In this document: positions 35,668 through 45,967 of the stretch, in pieces
How positions within the stretch are numbered: position 1 is the first letter of the stretch
Layout: each line of letters starts with the position of its first letter
Origin: Chloroflexota bacterium
GTDB lineage: Bacteria; Chloroflexota; Anaerolineae; Anaerolineales; Anaerolineaceae
Assembly (NCBI GenBank): GCA_029548365.1
Contig: JAKPNN010000021.1
Location: 62,001 to 126,000, forward strand
Length of the DNA: 64,000 nt
Direction: 5' to 3'
Notes under the pieces: generated by a model
Told to the model about the DNA's origin: nothing
The model's database searches: none
Seen by the model: the letters and a program-made list of their open reading frames with translations, nothing else
Translations under genes and position numbers: made by a program

Positions 35668-37272
35668 ATGAAAAAGAAACCCGACTGGATTCGCATCTCA
35701 CTGGTTGCCATCTCAATTGCCTCCTTCATCATCCTGGCTATCCCTAACGCCAAAGCCTCTGAAAACATCGCCATGGTTTCGATGTTTGAGCCGGATGAGG
35801 GTGTTATGATCCCGGTTATAAAAAGCATGGTCGCCCCAAAAGAATCAGTCAAAGATTTTCTCTATTATTTCCTTTTCTATGGATATTATTTCTACGGTTT
35901 TCCATTTTTTGCTTCATCAGCGTTAGTGACCTTCCCTTTCCAATGGTTGAACCAGATCAACAATATTCAGTGGCTCATGTTCGCTTTACGGCAGGTCATC
36001 AGTGTATTGCCGATGATTCTGGCGCTGTTGTTGCTGGTTTACATGCATGACCGTTTTAAAACAGGTCGATCGATCATCTTATATCTATTTTTATTCCTGG
36101 TTCCTGCTATTATCCGCAATGGATTCTGGTGGCACCCGGATGGGATCGTCCTGTTGCTCGCCGTCATTGTGCTGTTTTTTCTGTACACCGACGCTCACAA
36201 ACTTGGCTGGCGGTTCCTTTTGGCTGCCTTTTTCTGCGGGATATTGACCGCCACAAAGCTGGTCGGTGCATATTTTTTCCTGGCTGTCGCCTTAGCAATC
36301 ATTTGGGGCCTGGTAAAAAAGGATGTCACCTGGAAGAAAGCCATCCTCATGTCCGCGGCATTCATTGGAATCATGTTCGCAACTTTCATCGTCTCCAATC
36401 CTTTTTTGCTGTTTAAATCTCATCGAACGCTGTATATCAACACCTTTCGCAAACAAACGGGGTTGCTGGCATTGGGGTATGGCATCATCTACAACCGGGG
36501 TTTGAGGGCATCCTGGCCGCTCATGCACCAGTACTACGGGGAAGCGGTTTTCCTGATCGCCACACTGGGTATCAGCATCTGGAACATCATCAAAAAAGAA
36601 ACCCGATTTCTGCACGCCCTGATCCTGGCATGGTTTATTCCCTTAACGATTTCCGTCGTGACCTTTTCCCATTTCAAATACCAGTACTGGCTGCCGGTAG
36701 CGATTCCGCTCTTTGCCAATTGGCACACGATTCTTCCTGATAAATTCAAACTCAATCTTAGAAATATTTCGTTTTGCCAGGTCGTAAAAGTGATCTTGCT
36801 GTTTCTATTCCTTATCCAATTAATCCTGTTTGGCGTTCAATCCACCCGCATGCTGGTCGAGCGCACCCTCCGCAAAGAAAGCAGCGCCGAAGTCATCTTT
36901 TATGACCTTGCCATGAAACAGCTTGAGCCCCTCGAAAGTCAGTCGGTCTTTGCCTATTATGATTACCGCCTGTACATGCCTCCAAAGGACAATTGGGCAA
37001 CGGAAACCTCCTTTGAGCTGCTGGATTACGATTTTATCCAATCTCGCAATTTTGACGTTCTATTCCTCTTGCAGCAGCGCATCCGGGACTACCTCAATCC
37101 AAATGCCGTTGGTGTCGACCCGGAATCCTTTGCCCGTTCCCAGGCGTTCTACCAGGATGCCAAAGACGGCACGATTGAAGGTTATTACCTGATCTTTGCT
37201 CATGAGACCGCTCTGCTATATCTTCGGCAAGATGTCTGCCAGCGCGACTTTGACCCCGGCATCTGCCAGTAA
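35668..37272 (+). CDS. GT-C fold membrane glycosyltransferase (PMT/ArnT-like)
   Basis: A 534-residue polytopic protein with about ten membrane helices. The first external loop carries SMFEPDEGVMIP, the Asp/Glu catalytic pattern of polyprenyl-phosphate-sugar-dependent GT-C enzymes. A soluble C-terminal domain of about 120 residues follows (PPKDNWATETSFELLDYDF). It would glycosylate a lipid, protein or polymer on the outer face of the membrane. Acceptor and sugar are unknown. Confidence 0.8.
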   Translation: MKKKPDWIRISLVAISIASFIILAIPNAKASENIAMVSMFEPDEGVMIPVIKSMVAPKESVKDFLYYFLFYGYYFYGFPFFASSALVTFPFQWLNQINNIQWLMFALRQVISVLPMILALLLLVYMHDRFKTGRSIILYLFLFLVPAIIRNGFWWHPDGIVLLLAVIVLFFLYTDAHKLGWRFLLAAFFCGILTATKLVGAYFFLAVALAIIWGLVKKDVTWKKAILMSAAFIGIMFATFIVSNPFLLFKSHRTLYINTFRKQTGLLALGYGIIYNRGLRASWPLMHQYYGEAVFLIATLGISIWNIIKKETRFLHALILAWFIPLTISVVTFSHFKYQYWLPVAIPLFANWHTILPDKFKLNLRNISFCQVVKVILLFLFLIQLILFGVQSTRMLVERTLRKESSAEVIFYDLAMKQLEPLESQSVFAYYDYRLYMPPKDNWATETSFELLDYDFIQSRNFDVLFLLQQRIRDYLNPNAVGVDPESFARSQAFYQDAKDGTIEGYYLIFAHETALLYLRQDVCQRDFDPGICQ

Positions 37273-37591
37273 TCTCAGCTGCAAGCGCGCGACAAATTCT
37301 GAAATTTTAAGCGGACCATGTGGGCTCCGACCTTCATCTACCTCCAGAAGTACTCAAAGAGGGGCGGTTGAAGTTAAACCGCCCGGTTATCGTATGGATG
37401 CTGCTATTGCTACCCTGGTGAATATGCATAATGGCTTTAACCCTGTTAACAGCGCAATTTTCAGATTAACCGGGTCTCACCCGGGTTGGATCACAGATCT
37501 TGAGTGAAATCCAAATGTACAATATGGTTTTTTCGATAGTGATGATAATGGGTCAGCATTTTGCATGGATAACTTCGGAGGAATGCCTACA
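37273..37591. other. Intergenic region with two hairpins
   Basis: GGGCGGTT-GAAGTT-AAACCGCCC near 37363-37385 and AACCGGGT-CTC-ACCCGGGTT near 37468-37487 are strong inverted repeats without T-runs. They may be processing or stabilising structures after the glycosyltransferase gene. No gene is supported. Confidence 0.5.
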
Positions 37592-38251
37592 ATGAAACGT
37601 ACATTGCTTACAGACCTGCTGTGGATACTGGTTTTACTGCTGATCACAGCTTTCCTGGTCATCCCATACACCCGCCAAATTTTTATCCAATTAACAAATA
37701 ATCACCCTTATGGAATGGGGTTCATCAAATTTGCCATCCTGGCGAGCATGGGTGAATTATTGGCGCTGAGGTTGGCTGCTCGCACCTGGGAAAAGCCAGT
37801 CGGGTTCGTTTTCAAGATTATCGTGTGGGGCGTGATCGGTGCGCTGATAACCTTTATGTTTTCATTCTATTCTGCTGGCGTGACGGCAATACTGCAACCC
37901 GGCACGCCTTCCAGAGGTTTTTTGTCAACACTCCTGCCCGCGTTTCTAACCAGCGCATTGATGAACCTCACCTTTGGCATCGTGTTCATGGCTGCTCACA
38001 GGATCAGCGATGCCTATATCGAACAAAGGCTTCACCACAAAAAACCATCATTTCATGATCTCGTCCAGACCATTGATTGGAACACGTTTATCACCTTCGT
38101 TGTTGGCAAAACCATCCCGCTGTTCTGGATTCCCGCCCATACCATCGTCTTTATGCTGCCCAATTACTTGCGGGTGATCGTTGCTGCCTATCTCTCCATC
38201 GCACTGGGGATGATCCTGGCTTACTCAAAAGACAGAAAAGAAACCGCTTAA
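37592..38251 (+). CDS. Membrane protein of unknown function
   Basis: A 219-residue protein with five or six membrane segments, starting at ATG 37592 with GGAGG about 10 bases upstream; in-frame ATGs at 37565 and 37583 lack this spacing. The C-terminal part (WNTFITFVVGKTIPLFWIP, YLRVIVAAYLSIALGMILA) loosely recalls Mpv17-like membrane proteins, but I do not claim that family. Confidence 0.65.
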   Translation: MKRTLLTDLLWILVLLLITAFLVIPYTRQIFIQLTNNHPYGMGFIKFAILASMGELLALRLAARTWEKPVGFVFKIIVWGVIGALITFMFSFYSAGVTAILQPGTPSRGFLSTLLPAFLTSALMNLTFGIVFMAAHRISDAYIEQRLHHKKPSFHDLVQTIDWNTFITFVVGKTIPLFWIPAHTIVFMLPNYLRVIVAAYLSIALGMILAYSKDRKETA

Positions 38252-38374
38252 TCAATACCTTCATCAAACAAAAACATGGATGACCATCCATATGAAAAAC
38301 ACTCATGCACACCAAAAGTTGGTGATTACAGGAATATCGTCAGCACGAAACCAAATGTCTCCCTGCGATAGAGT

Positions 38375-39187
38375 ATGATTAAAAACATGATGCAAACAAA
38401 CCAAGCTCGTATCGTATATTTCTCCCATGGCGGCGGTCCGCTGCCCCTTTTGGGTGACCCCGGGCACCAGGCTATGATCGACTTCATGACCGAGCTGCCA
38501 GATCTCTTGCCGAGACCTCAGGCAATCCTGGTGATCAGCGCGCACTGGGAAGAAGCGCTGCCAACATTGCTGGGCGCCGCCAATCCGCCCATGTTCTATG
38601 ACTATTACGGTTTTCCAGATGCCGCCTACCAGATCGACTACCCGGCCAGCGGTCATCCCGAATTGGCAGCCCGGATCAGCAAAACGCTGGAAGGCGCTGG
38701 GATTCCTGCCCACATCGACGATCAACGCGGCTTTGATCACGGCCTGTTTATTCCGCTCAACCTGATGTATCCCCGGGCGGACATCCCGGCGTTGCAACTC
38801 TCGTTGCAATGGGGGCTTTCTCCGGATGCCCACATTGCCATCGGTGAAGCGCTGCGAGATCTGCAAGCTGACAGACTGTTGGTGATCGGGTCGGGCTTTT
38901 CCTTCCACAACATGTCCGCCTTTTTTCATCACGATCCGGGTATCATCGCCTCGCGCAACAATGCCTTCCAGGATTGGTTGATCGACGTCATCACAGACGA
39001 TATCGACCAGCAAGAACGCAAAGCCCGCCTGGTGAAATGGAAACAAGCGCCCCATGCGCATTATTGCCACCCGCGTGAAGAGCACCTGCTGCCGCTGCAT
39101 GTTTGTGTTGGGATGGCCGGGCGGGCCGGCGAATTGATCTTCGATGATCAAATTATGGGGGTACGCTGCGTGGCCTTTATGTGGTAA
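38375..39187 (+). CDS. DODA-type extradiol dioxygenase family protein (YgiD-like)
   Basis: A 270-residue member of the LigB/DODA superfamily, non-haem Fe(II) or zinc enzymes that open aromatic rings. Metal-ligand motifs are YFSHGGGPLPLL, ISAHWEE, GFDHGLFIPL and the distal CHPREEHLLPLHV. Substrates of bacterial YgiD-like proteins are mostly unknown. ATGs at 38387 and 38390 are alternative starts. Confidence 0.87.
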   Translation: MIKNMMQTNQARIVYFSHGGGPLPLLGDPGHQAMIDFMTELPDLLPRPQAILVISAHWEEALPTLLGAANPPMFYDYYGFPDAAYQIDYPASGHPELAARISKTLEGAGIPAHIDDQRGFDHGLFIPLNLMYPRADIPALQLSLQWGLSPDAHIAIGEALRDLQADRLLVIGSGFSFHNMSAFFHHDPGIIASRNNAFQDWLIDVITDDIDQQERKARLVKWKQAPHAHYCHPREEHLLPLHVCVGMAGRAGELIFDDQIMGVRCVAFMW

Positions 39188-39294
39188 ACAAGACTTTCCC
39201 CGGAACCTCAAACCTCACCCAATCGACTGTTGAAGCCCTGCTTGATTGGCTTAACCATAAATCAGGCTCAAGTTTTTAAATAGGGGCCACCTCT

Positions 39295-40152
39295 TCAGAG
39301 AATAATCTTTTCCCCCGTCAACGCAGGATTAATTCCCATCCCAGGTGCTAGTTTTTTCATTAGCTCCTGGACCATTCGGAAATGCTCCATCGTCCACATA
39401 TTTTTTTCATCGCGTCCATACTCATACATGTGGGCAATGAAAGTAACTTGTGCATCAAAAGCAGTAAAAAAGCGACAGAATTCTTCCAAAAAGAGTGGTT
39501 CGGACTCCAGAGCAGCACCCTTTCCCAGCCATAAATGTGCAAACACCCCATCCAGCGGCCCGAAATCAGGCAGCAGAGAAAAATCATAATTACGCGTATC
39601 ACCGGGGAATAGCCAGCGTCCGCCCGGATATTCCACAAGGTAGCCCAATTCAGGGACACCTGATTTACCCCTGATATGCAAAGCATTAAATGGAGTGATT
39701 GTCATCGTTTTGAACTGAATGGGCTGACCCCCACGTCCAATAATGACCCGGTCTGCATCCAGGGGAAAGAGCGTCGTCACCATCTCCAGCATAAACTCCG
39801 GGACAACCCAGGTCAGTGGGGATGCGCTCAGTTCAGTCAGTAAATGGGTGTCAAAATGATCCGCGTGCCAATGTGAAAGCAATACCAGGTCCAGCGGCGC
39901 CAGGTCAGCCCGATAATCGAGCGAGCTGGCGCCATCTGCACGTGTAAACAAGGAAAAAGGGTCCAATGCCCAGCGGACTCCCGCAGAGCGAGCCAGGTAG
40001 CTGGCGGCGTACAGCATCCAAAGCGCGTTTTCTTGCTGGTCCGACTGCCAATCCCGGATCATCCGCCGCCAGAGCTGTGGATACGCATTTACGGCAGTCT
40101 GCTTCCGGTGATTCCGCTGAGCGAAATCACCCGGCTGAGATTTATTCGGCAT
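39295..40152 (-). CDS. Metallo-beta-lactamase-fold hydrolase, UlaG-like
   Basis: A 286-residue MBL-fold protein with the metal motif LLSHWHADHFD and further ligands in FPGDTRNYD. The UlaG type opens lactones of phosphorylated sugar acids. The start at 40152 overlaps the end of the PfkB gene. It is the last gene of the long minus-strand operon, where a lactonase or phosphodiesterase role on a sugar-acid intermediate would fit. Confidence 0.75.
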   Translation of the reverse strand: MPNKSQPGDFAQRNHRKQTAVNAYPQLWRRMIRDWQSDQQENALWMLYAASYLARSAGVRWALDPFSLFTRADGASSLDYRADLAPLDLVLLSHWHADHFDTHLLTELSASPLTWVVPEFMLEMVTTLFPLDADRVIIGRGGQPIQFKTMTITPFNALHIRGKSGVPELGYLVEYPGGRWLFPGDTRNYDFSLLPDFGPLDGVFAHLWLGKGAALESEPLFLEEFCRFFTAFDAQVTFIAHMYEYGRDEKNMWTMEHFRMVQELMKKLAPGMGINPALTGEKIIL

Positions 40153-41026
40153 AATGGTGGGCAATAAAAGCCTCAACCTCAGCTACAGTGCGGTTGAAAT
40201 ATCCCACGCGCTCCATTTTCAAGCTTGTCGCAGCAGCAGACCACTTCGCTGCCTCGCGCGGCGGTAGGCTCAAGCGTTTGGAAACATAGGAACCCACGCT
40301 GGTATCGCCGCGTCCACTTCGACCTACCATGGAGCTTCCTTTAAAAGCAAAGTGATGATACTCACCCTCTGCGTACACCAGAATGCCTTCCCGATGTGTG
40401 AGCAAAACTTCACCTGCGCCATATTCAGCGAACCTTTTTGCTGCCCGTTCGATGTCCGCTTCGCCCGTCAGATATTCTGCTTCAACCGCATCTGTTTTCA
40501 AGATGTCGAGGTTCTGCAACACCAATTCCATATCAGGCCATGGTTGATAGACAAGCGATTCACCCTGCCTCACCCGCACAAATCCCTGCACATCAGCCGA
40601 TATTAACACCCCATCCCGCTTTCGAAGGGTCGTAAAGAAAGCCGGCTCAACTTCTCCCCGCAGGCTGGGGCTGACCACAATAGCTCTGGTTTCGAGACCG
40701 TCCAGGTGTTCCGGAAGGATGGTACCGGCGATGGTTTTTACGTATAAATTTCGCTCGTCAACATTGCGGGTTTTATATTCCAGTGTCATCACTGTGGATG
40801 TGGGTGAATAAAAAGGATAGCAATCAATACCATCGGCGCGGATATTGTCAACAACATGCTGGTCTTCCTCTGCCAAACGTGTCACTACAGCAGTCCGCAT
40901 CCCGAGCAGATGCGCCACATGGGCAGCATAATTCATCCCGCCCCCATCCACATAATCCACGCCATCCAGGGTAATCAAGGTATCCTTGGTGTAATTTCCA
41001 GCGCATACGATATCGTAATGTTTCAT
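40142..41026 (-). CDS. PfkB-family carbohydrate kinase
   Basis: A ribokinase-like kinase of about 294 residues. It has the N-terminal glycine motif DGGGMNYAAHVAHLLG and the C-terminal catalytic signature GRSGRGDTSVGSYV, in which Asp is the base and GRGD replaces the common GAGD. The start is taken at ATG 41026 (MKHYDIVCAGN). Substrate unknown; it would phosphorylate a sugar or sugar acid for the neighbouring enzymes. Confidence 0.85.
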   Translation of the reverse strand: MKHYDIVCAGNYTKDTLITLDGVDYVDGGGMNYAAHVAHLLGMRTAVVTRLAEEDQHVVDNIRADGIDCYPFYSPTSTVMTLEYKTRNVDERNLYVKTIAGTILPEHLDGLETRAIVVSPSLRGEVEPAFFTTLRKRDGVLISADVQGFVRVRQGESLVYQPWPDMELVLQNLDILKTDAVEAEYLTGEADIERAAKRFAEYGAGEVLLTHREGILVYAEGEYHHFAFKGSSMVGRSGRGDTSVGSYVSKRLSLPPREAAKWSAAATSLKMERVGYFNRTVAEVEAFIAHHYAE

Positions 41027-41062
41027 CTTTATTGTCACTCCATTCTTTGAAATTTAGATCAT

Positions 41063-42742
41063 TTAAAGCCGGGTTATACAGCCTGTGTCTTCCAAAACAG
41101 GAAGCCCAGCCCTGATTTCTTGTGTTGATACAAACGGTTTCACCTCAACAGTGACCTGCGTGAATGGCTGAAGCCTGGGACCAACAACTGAAAAATCGAT
41201 TTTCCCATCACCTGGAGCAAAATGGTCATCAATTCCGTTTACATCATGCAGATGAATACCCACCATCCGTTTGTCGAAAGCATCCAGCCAGTTTGAAAAT
41301 GACTCCAATCCAAGGTTCGCCATAATTTCTAAATGTCCGACATCAAAATGCCACCCGATCCAGGGTTGATCAAAGGTTTCCAGCAATACCCGGGTTTCCT
41401 CAAAGGTGGGGAATTCGTAATAGTACATCAGGTTCTCAATCCCTAACAGGAGATTGGTTCCATCAGCAAAGCCAACGATTTCAGACAGACTTCTGACCAG
41501 CGCCTCAAGGTGTGGCTTGCCGCGTTCCTTACGGTCAGCAATCATCCGTGCTCTAAGCACGCTGAATTCATGGGTGTTTTGTTTGCCCGCCCTGAACAAT
41601 TTCCGGAGTTCAAGATCCATACTTTGATCCCCAATCACCCTGCCAGAGTGAATCACAATGTTTCGTGCGCCTAAACGGTACGCATGCTCGATTGTATTTT
41701 TCAGAACATCAACCCCTGCTTGTCGCAACTTTTCGTCCAGTGAGGTCAGGATTTTGTCTTCCTTTTCAAGTTTTTTCATGTGCTGAATAGCAGGGCAGGG
41801 ATTATGTAAACTGGAAATATAATAGCGATTGAAATCGATCTGTTCGTAAACCTCAAGCGGGATCTTGTGATTTAATTCAAACCGGGCGAAACCCAGTTCA
41901 CGCCCAATTTCAAAAAATTCATTGATTGATATGCGTTCTCGATCCCAATTAATGGTTGAAAGCGCAGCATCGAACAATACGGGCGAAACCTTCAACGCCT
42001 CGCGATGTGTTTTAGACCCATTTAACGGCGGATAGTAATCCAACAATTCGATCATATCGCTAACCACCGCGTCTGCCTGCATGGGGCAAGGTGTTTTGTC
42101 TTCCGTAGTGTATTGATTTTTAAGAAGGATCACTTCCCTAAGCCCCGCCACGCGAGAGCCAATTACATCTCGGGAGGGGCGGTCGCCAATATAGGCACAC
42201 TCATCTGGAGAGAGATTGCATTGTGCGGCAGCCGCCAGTAAAAGACTTGAATGAGGTTGATTCGCGTTCTTATTGTTGGGTCGAACCCGTACACAAAACA
42301 GGTCAGTAAAGGTTTCATCCTGAAGAAGTTTTAACGAATTGCGGCTGATCGTTGCCAGGGTATAACCTCGATCTGAGAGCTCCTGCAATGTGTTTACCAC
42401 ACCTTCAGCTAGCTGCCACCCAGCCTGTGATTCGCACCAAAGTTTTTCAAGCGCGTGTGCGTGTTCCCGAATCAATTCCTTCGGAAAGTTGCTGAGAAGA
42501 AACCGCGACCACTTCTCCTCCGGCGTCAGATCAACAAAATACTTTTCACGCCAGATTTGATATTCACTTTCACCTTTGATCAATTTTTGGGCAAAATCAA
42601 CCGGTTGACAATCGACACCCAGCAAATCGATCATCCGCAAGGTCACATCCTGACCGCTTTCAAGATCTTTCTGTTGATAGGCTAAAGTGCCCTCAATTTT
42701 AAAAAACAGGGCTCTAATCGGGTTATTTTCAATCATGCTCAT
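41063..42742 (-). CDS. HAD domain (degenerate) fused to TIM-barrel sugar isomerase/epimerase
   Basis: 559 residues in two domains. Residues 1-240 are HAD-like, but the nucleophile motif DxDGT reads FKIEGT, so the catalytic Asp is Lys and the motif III Lys-Pro pair is lost. A later acidic motif (GDRPSRD) remains. Residues 255-559 are an AP-endonuclease-2/xylose-isomerase-like barrel with metal ligands in GIENL, FDVGH, HLHDV and VTVEV. The barrel looks active and the HAD part looks dead or regulatory. It is 25 bases downstream of its paralogue. Confidence 0.82.
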   Translation of the reverse strand: MSMIENNPIRALFFKIEGTLAYQQKDLESGQDVTLRMIDLLGVDCQPVDFAQKLIKGESEYQIWREKYFVDLTPEEKWSRFLLSNFPKELIREHAHALEKLWCESQAGWQLAEGVVNTLQELSDRGYTLATISRNSLKLLQDETFTDLFCVRVRPNNKNANQPHSSLLLAAAAQCNLSPDECAYIGDRPSRDVIGSRVAGLREVILLKNQYTTEDKTPCPMQADAVVSDMIELLDYYPPLNGSKTHREALKVSPVLFDAALSTINWDRERISINEFFEIGRELGFARFELNHKIPLEVYEQIDFNRYYISSLHNPCPAIQHMKKLEKEDKILTSLDEKLRQAGVDVLKNTIEHAYRLGARNIVIHSGRVIGDQSMDLELRKLFRAGKQNTHEFSVLRARMIADRKERGKPHLEALVRSLSEIVGFADGTNLLLGIENLMYYYEFPTFEETRVLLETFDQPWIGWHFDVGHLEIMANLGLESFSNWLDAFDKRMVGIHLHDVNGIDDHFAPGDGKIDFSVVGPRLQPFTQVTVEVKPFVSTQEIRAGLPVLEDTGCITRL

Positions 42743-42767
42743 ACCTGGGTGAGAATCCTGAAGGAAG

Positions 42768-44462
42768 TTAAATCCGTTCTATGCAGCCGTGATCTGCCAA
42801 TCGCTGTAAACCCTCGACCAGGTCAGTTAAGCTCGCTTTGGGTCCGATTTCAAGCGTGAGCTGAGCTGAGTCGGGTATGTAACGAGATATCGCAGTGAAG
42901 TCCACGTCGCCCTGTCCGGGCACTTGATGATCGGTAATACCAATCACATCATGAAAGTGCACGCCAACCATCCGACTAGAAAATCTTTCCAACCATTCAA
43001 AATGCGATACCATACCAAGGACATCCAATGTATGTGCATGTCCAACATCGTATTGAAAACCATACCAGTTTGCATCACAAAGCGCTAAAAGTTGTTCCAT
43101 CTCATCCAACAAGGGGATGTCATAATAGCGATAACGATTCTCAAGCCCCAGGCTGATGCCACTACCCGTTGAGAAACGGATAATTTCCTGCATGCTTATC
43201 AGTACCCGCTCGAAATGTGGCTGCACCAGCGTTTCCCGGTGAGCAATCACGTCTTCCAATAAAGCCTGGTATTCAGAGGTGTGCCGGTGCCCTTGCCTGT
43301 AAAGCGCCCGCAACCGGTCATCACGCCATCGATCACAGGTAATCGCGCCCGGGTGGATCACCACCAGGCGAGCGCCCAATTTAACTGCCGTGTCGATTGA
43401 ACGTTTGATATCATCAACCGCACGAACCCGTATGGTTTCTTCCAAATTGGAAATGGTGATATCCATCTGTTTTCTGTCTTCGTAGCTAATCGTTGTCGGA
43501 CAGGGTTCGTGCACCGATGCAATGTAAAACTGGTCGTGGTCAAATTGTTCAATTAGTTTAGTGGTCACCCTGTGGTTAAGTTCAAAGCGTGCGAAACCAG
43601 CCTTTCTTCCATCAATAAAAGTTTGGTTAAAAGGACAGGGTTGTCCCACACCCCACATTGTGGAAAGGGCAGCGTCATAGAGCGGCTGTTCATCCCATTT
43701 TGGGGCAGTTTGACCATTCAGCGGCGGGAAAATTTCCAGCAATTGCGGCAGTGAGCTGATCCAGGCGTCTGGCTGCATGCCGATGCTTTCTTGCTGATTG
43801 ATATCTTTATCCAGATCATCATCAAAGCTGCCGTCCGTATTAATCAGAATCGCTCCTCCAAGCCCCGCCTGGCGAGCGCCCACCAGGTCTCTGGCTGGAT
43901 CGTTTCCAACATAAACACAATTTACCGGGTCGATGACCATCTGCCTGGCCGCTGACATAAACAATGAAGGATGCGGCTTTCGCCATCCAAAGGTGGTTGA
44001 GAGAATCACCCCTTCAAATAAATCCACGAGCCCGGTTTTTGCCAGCAGATTCGGCGTTTCAATGGGTGAAGTGGTATTGCTGATCACAAATAACCGGTAC
44101 CCGCGGTCATACAGGGTATGCAGGGTTTCCACAGCGCCGGGCAGCAAGACAGGTTCGCGACCGCTCCGCCACAGTTTATTAAAAGCATGTGCGTGCCGGG
44201 TGACGAAATCTTGAGGGTAATCCGGCAGCAGGAATCTAACCCACAGATCTTCTTCGCTCAACTCATACAGAGTACTGATGCACCATTCCCGGTAAGACTG
44301 GTAACGCGAACTGATCAATTGATCAAAATCTTCAACACTGCCCTGAAAATTCAACGACTCCATTAATTCAAGGATTGCTGCCCGCCGAACTTCAGGGCTC
44401 CTCCGGGTAACTTTCAGGGTGCCACCAATATCAAACCAGATTGCATAAATAGGGTTTTTCAT
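42768..44462 (-). CDS. HAD domain fused to TIM-barrel sugar isomerase/epimerase
   Basis: 564 residues, a paralogue of the next gene with the same two-domain order. The HAD part has WFDIGGTL (nucleophile Asp kept, second Asp replaced by Gly), VISNTTS and WRKPHPSLF, with NDPARDLVGARQAG. The barrel has GLENR, YDVGH, HFHDV and LTLEI as probable metal sites. An isomerase or epimerase and a phosphatase or phosphate-binding domain in one chain suggest sequential action on a sugar phosphate. Starts 3 bases after the upstream gene. Confidence 0.84.
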   Translation of the reverse strand: MKNPIYAIWFDIGGTLKVTRRSPEVRRAAILELMESLNFQGSVEDFDQLISSRYQSYREWCISTLYELSEEDLWVRFLLPDYPQDFVTRHAHAFNKLWRSGREPVLLPGAVETLHTLYDRGYRLFVISNTTSPIETPNLLAKTGLVDLFEGVILSTTFGWRKPHPSLFMSAARQMVIDPVNCVYVGNDPARDLVGARQAGLGGAILINTDGSFDDDLDKDINQQESIGMQPDAWISSLPQLLEIFPPLNGQTAPKWDEQPLYDAALSTMWGVGQPCPFNQTFIDGRKAGFARFELNHRVTTKLIEQFDHDQFYIASVHEPCPTTISYEDRKQMDITISNLEETIRVRAVDDIKRSIDTAVKLGARLVVIHPGAITCDRWRDDRLRALYRQGHRHTSEYQALLEDVIAHRETLVQPHFERVLISMQEIIRFSTGSGISLGLENRYRYYDIPLLDEMEQLLALCDANWYGFQYDVGHAHTLDVLGMVSHFEWLERFSSRMVGVHFHDVIGITDHQVPGQGDVDFTAISRYIPDSAQLTLEIGPKASLTDLVEGLQRLADHGCIERI

Positions 44463-44465
44463 GAT

Positions 44466-45911
44466 TTACCTGTTTGTGTAACGGGGTTGTAAACAATCCA
44501 AAGTCAATAATTCTCGGATTTCTTTGAGGTAATAATCAGCTGGTGCATCGGGATCATTGTTACAGGCTGCGATTTTCATTCCCACAGATCTCGCACCGAT
44601 CAGTTCACTGGTTTTATGACCAACAAACATCGCCTGCGCTGGGCACACATTGGCCTGGTTAAGCGCTAACTGGTACATGATTGCTTCCGGCTTGCGAGCC
44701 CCAATTTCTCGTGAGCTGATAACCACATCCCAAATATCGCCAAAGCCATGCGCTTCAAACCACCTGAGTTTGTTCGAAAAGGGCATGGATGTGTCGGTAA
44801 TGATCCCAAGGATGAAACCGCGTTTTTTCAGTTCTAATAGCGTCTCTGCAACGCCATCATAGATGGCAACGGTATCGCTATCCTCAGCCAGGGCACGCAC
44901 GCCCTCAGCGATCTCAACCGAGTCCTCAATGCCATATAAACGGATGACTTCGGCATAATAATCATGACGCTTCATTTTTCCCACAAAAGCAAGTTCTTTA
45001 AAGCGGGCTATCTCCTTTTCGATATCAGGTGCCGGGTTGAGTTTTTTTCCAGCTAAAAATCGATTCAAATGCTCGTTTCTTCGGTGTCGGTAATAAAGAA
45101 TATCACCGGCATCGAAAAAAAGCGCTTTGATCTCACCGATGTTGCCTCCGACCACAAACTGCTTATCTCGTTCAAGTTCTGCTTCGATAAGCGGAATAAG
45201 TTCAGTCATATCATTAAGGACAGCATCCGGAACTGCGCCCTCGTCAATTTCATCTGCACCGTAAACATGGCTTATTTGAAGCGAAAGACGATATCCCGCC
45301 CGTTTAGACCCCAACACATCCCGATTGATCTTGTCACCGATATAGATACAGGCTTTAGTAGAAACATTTGCTAATCGCGCGGCATAGAAAAAGATCGCCG
45401 GGTCAGGTTTTCGGCGTCCGTAAACAGACGATAACACAACAGGATCAAAATATGAGCTGATGCCATACTTCTTCAGGGTATAAGGCACCTGAGATGTGCT
45501 CTGAGTATTGCTGATGACACCGATAATTAGCCCAAGTTGCTTGATCTGCTCAAGCACATCTGGAATTTCGGGGCGCATCTCTCGAATAAACAATTCAGTT
45601 TCATAGAGGAAAGACAGTTCTTCAGCCACAGGCTGCAGTACCTGCGGGTCAATCGACAGGTCTTTCAGGTAAAAACGGGACCAAATTTCAGCCGGAGGTA
45701 GCTCGATATGAGTTTGCATATTCCAGCGGGTGTATTCAGCAGCGCCCCGTGTTATGCTTTCCGCCAGTTTTTCATTTGTTATGGGTAACGAAATACCGCC
45801 ACGCGACAAACAATCCACAATCACAGCACTGCGTTCAACGCGAATTTCCGGTGTGAAATAAAACGTCTCAATCGTCCCACCCATATCAAAGAAGACAGCT
45901 TTTAACTTCAT
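44466..45911 (-). CDS. Tandem double-HAD protein
   Basis: 481 residues with two HAD domains. The first (1-235) has FFDMGGTIE, VISNTQST, GRRKPDPAIF and GDKINRDVLG. The second (245-481) has FFDAGDIL, IITDTSM, GARKPEAIM and GHKTSELIGA. Both lack the second Asp of DxDxT. No cap insertion typical of a known phosphatase was recognised. It follows the binding-protein gene across a 118-base gap with a large hairpin. Confidence 0.82.
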   Translation of the reverse strand: MKLKAVFFDMGGTIETFYFTPEIRVERSAVIVDCLSRGGISLPITNEKLAESITRGAAEYTRWNMQTHIELPPAEIWSRFYLKDLSIDPQVLQPVAEELSFLYETELFIREMRPEIPDVLEQIKQLGLIIGVISNTQSTSQVPYTLKKYGISSYFDPVVLSSVYGRRKPDPAIFFYAARLANVSTKACIYIGDKINRDVLGSKRAGYRLSLQISHVYGADEIDEGAVPDAVLNDMTELIPLIEAELERDKQFVVGGNIGEIKALFFDAGDILYYRHRRNEHLNRFLAGKKLNPAPDIEKEIARFKELAFVGKMKRHDYYAEVIRLYGIEDSVEIAEGVRALAEDSDTVAIYDGVAETLLELKKRGFILGIITDTSMPFSNKLRWFEAHGFGDIWDVVISSREIGARKPEAIMYQLALNQANVCPAQAMFVGHKTSELIGARSVGMKIAACNNDPDAPADYYLKEIRELLTLDCLQPRYTNR

Positions 45912-45967
45912 TCAGTTTCTCCCATTTTTTTCTACATGTTTAACCATGCACAGGTCCATCTATAGTT

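Noticed and set aside
37196-37507. 103-codon frame after the GT-C gene
   Set aside because: It begins inside that gene and crosses two strong hairpins; no motif.
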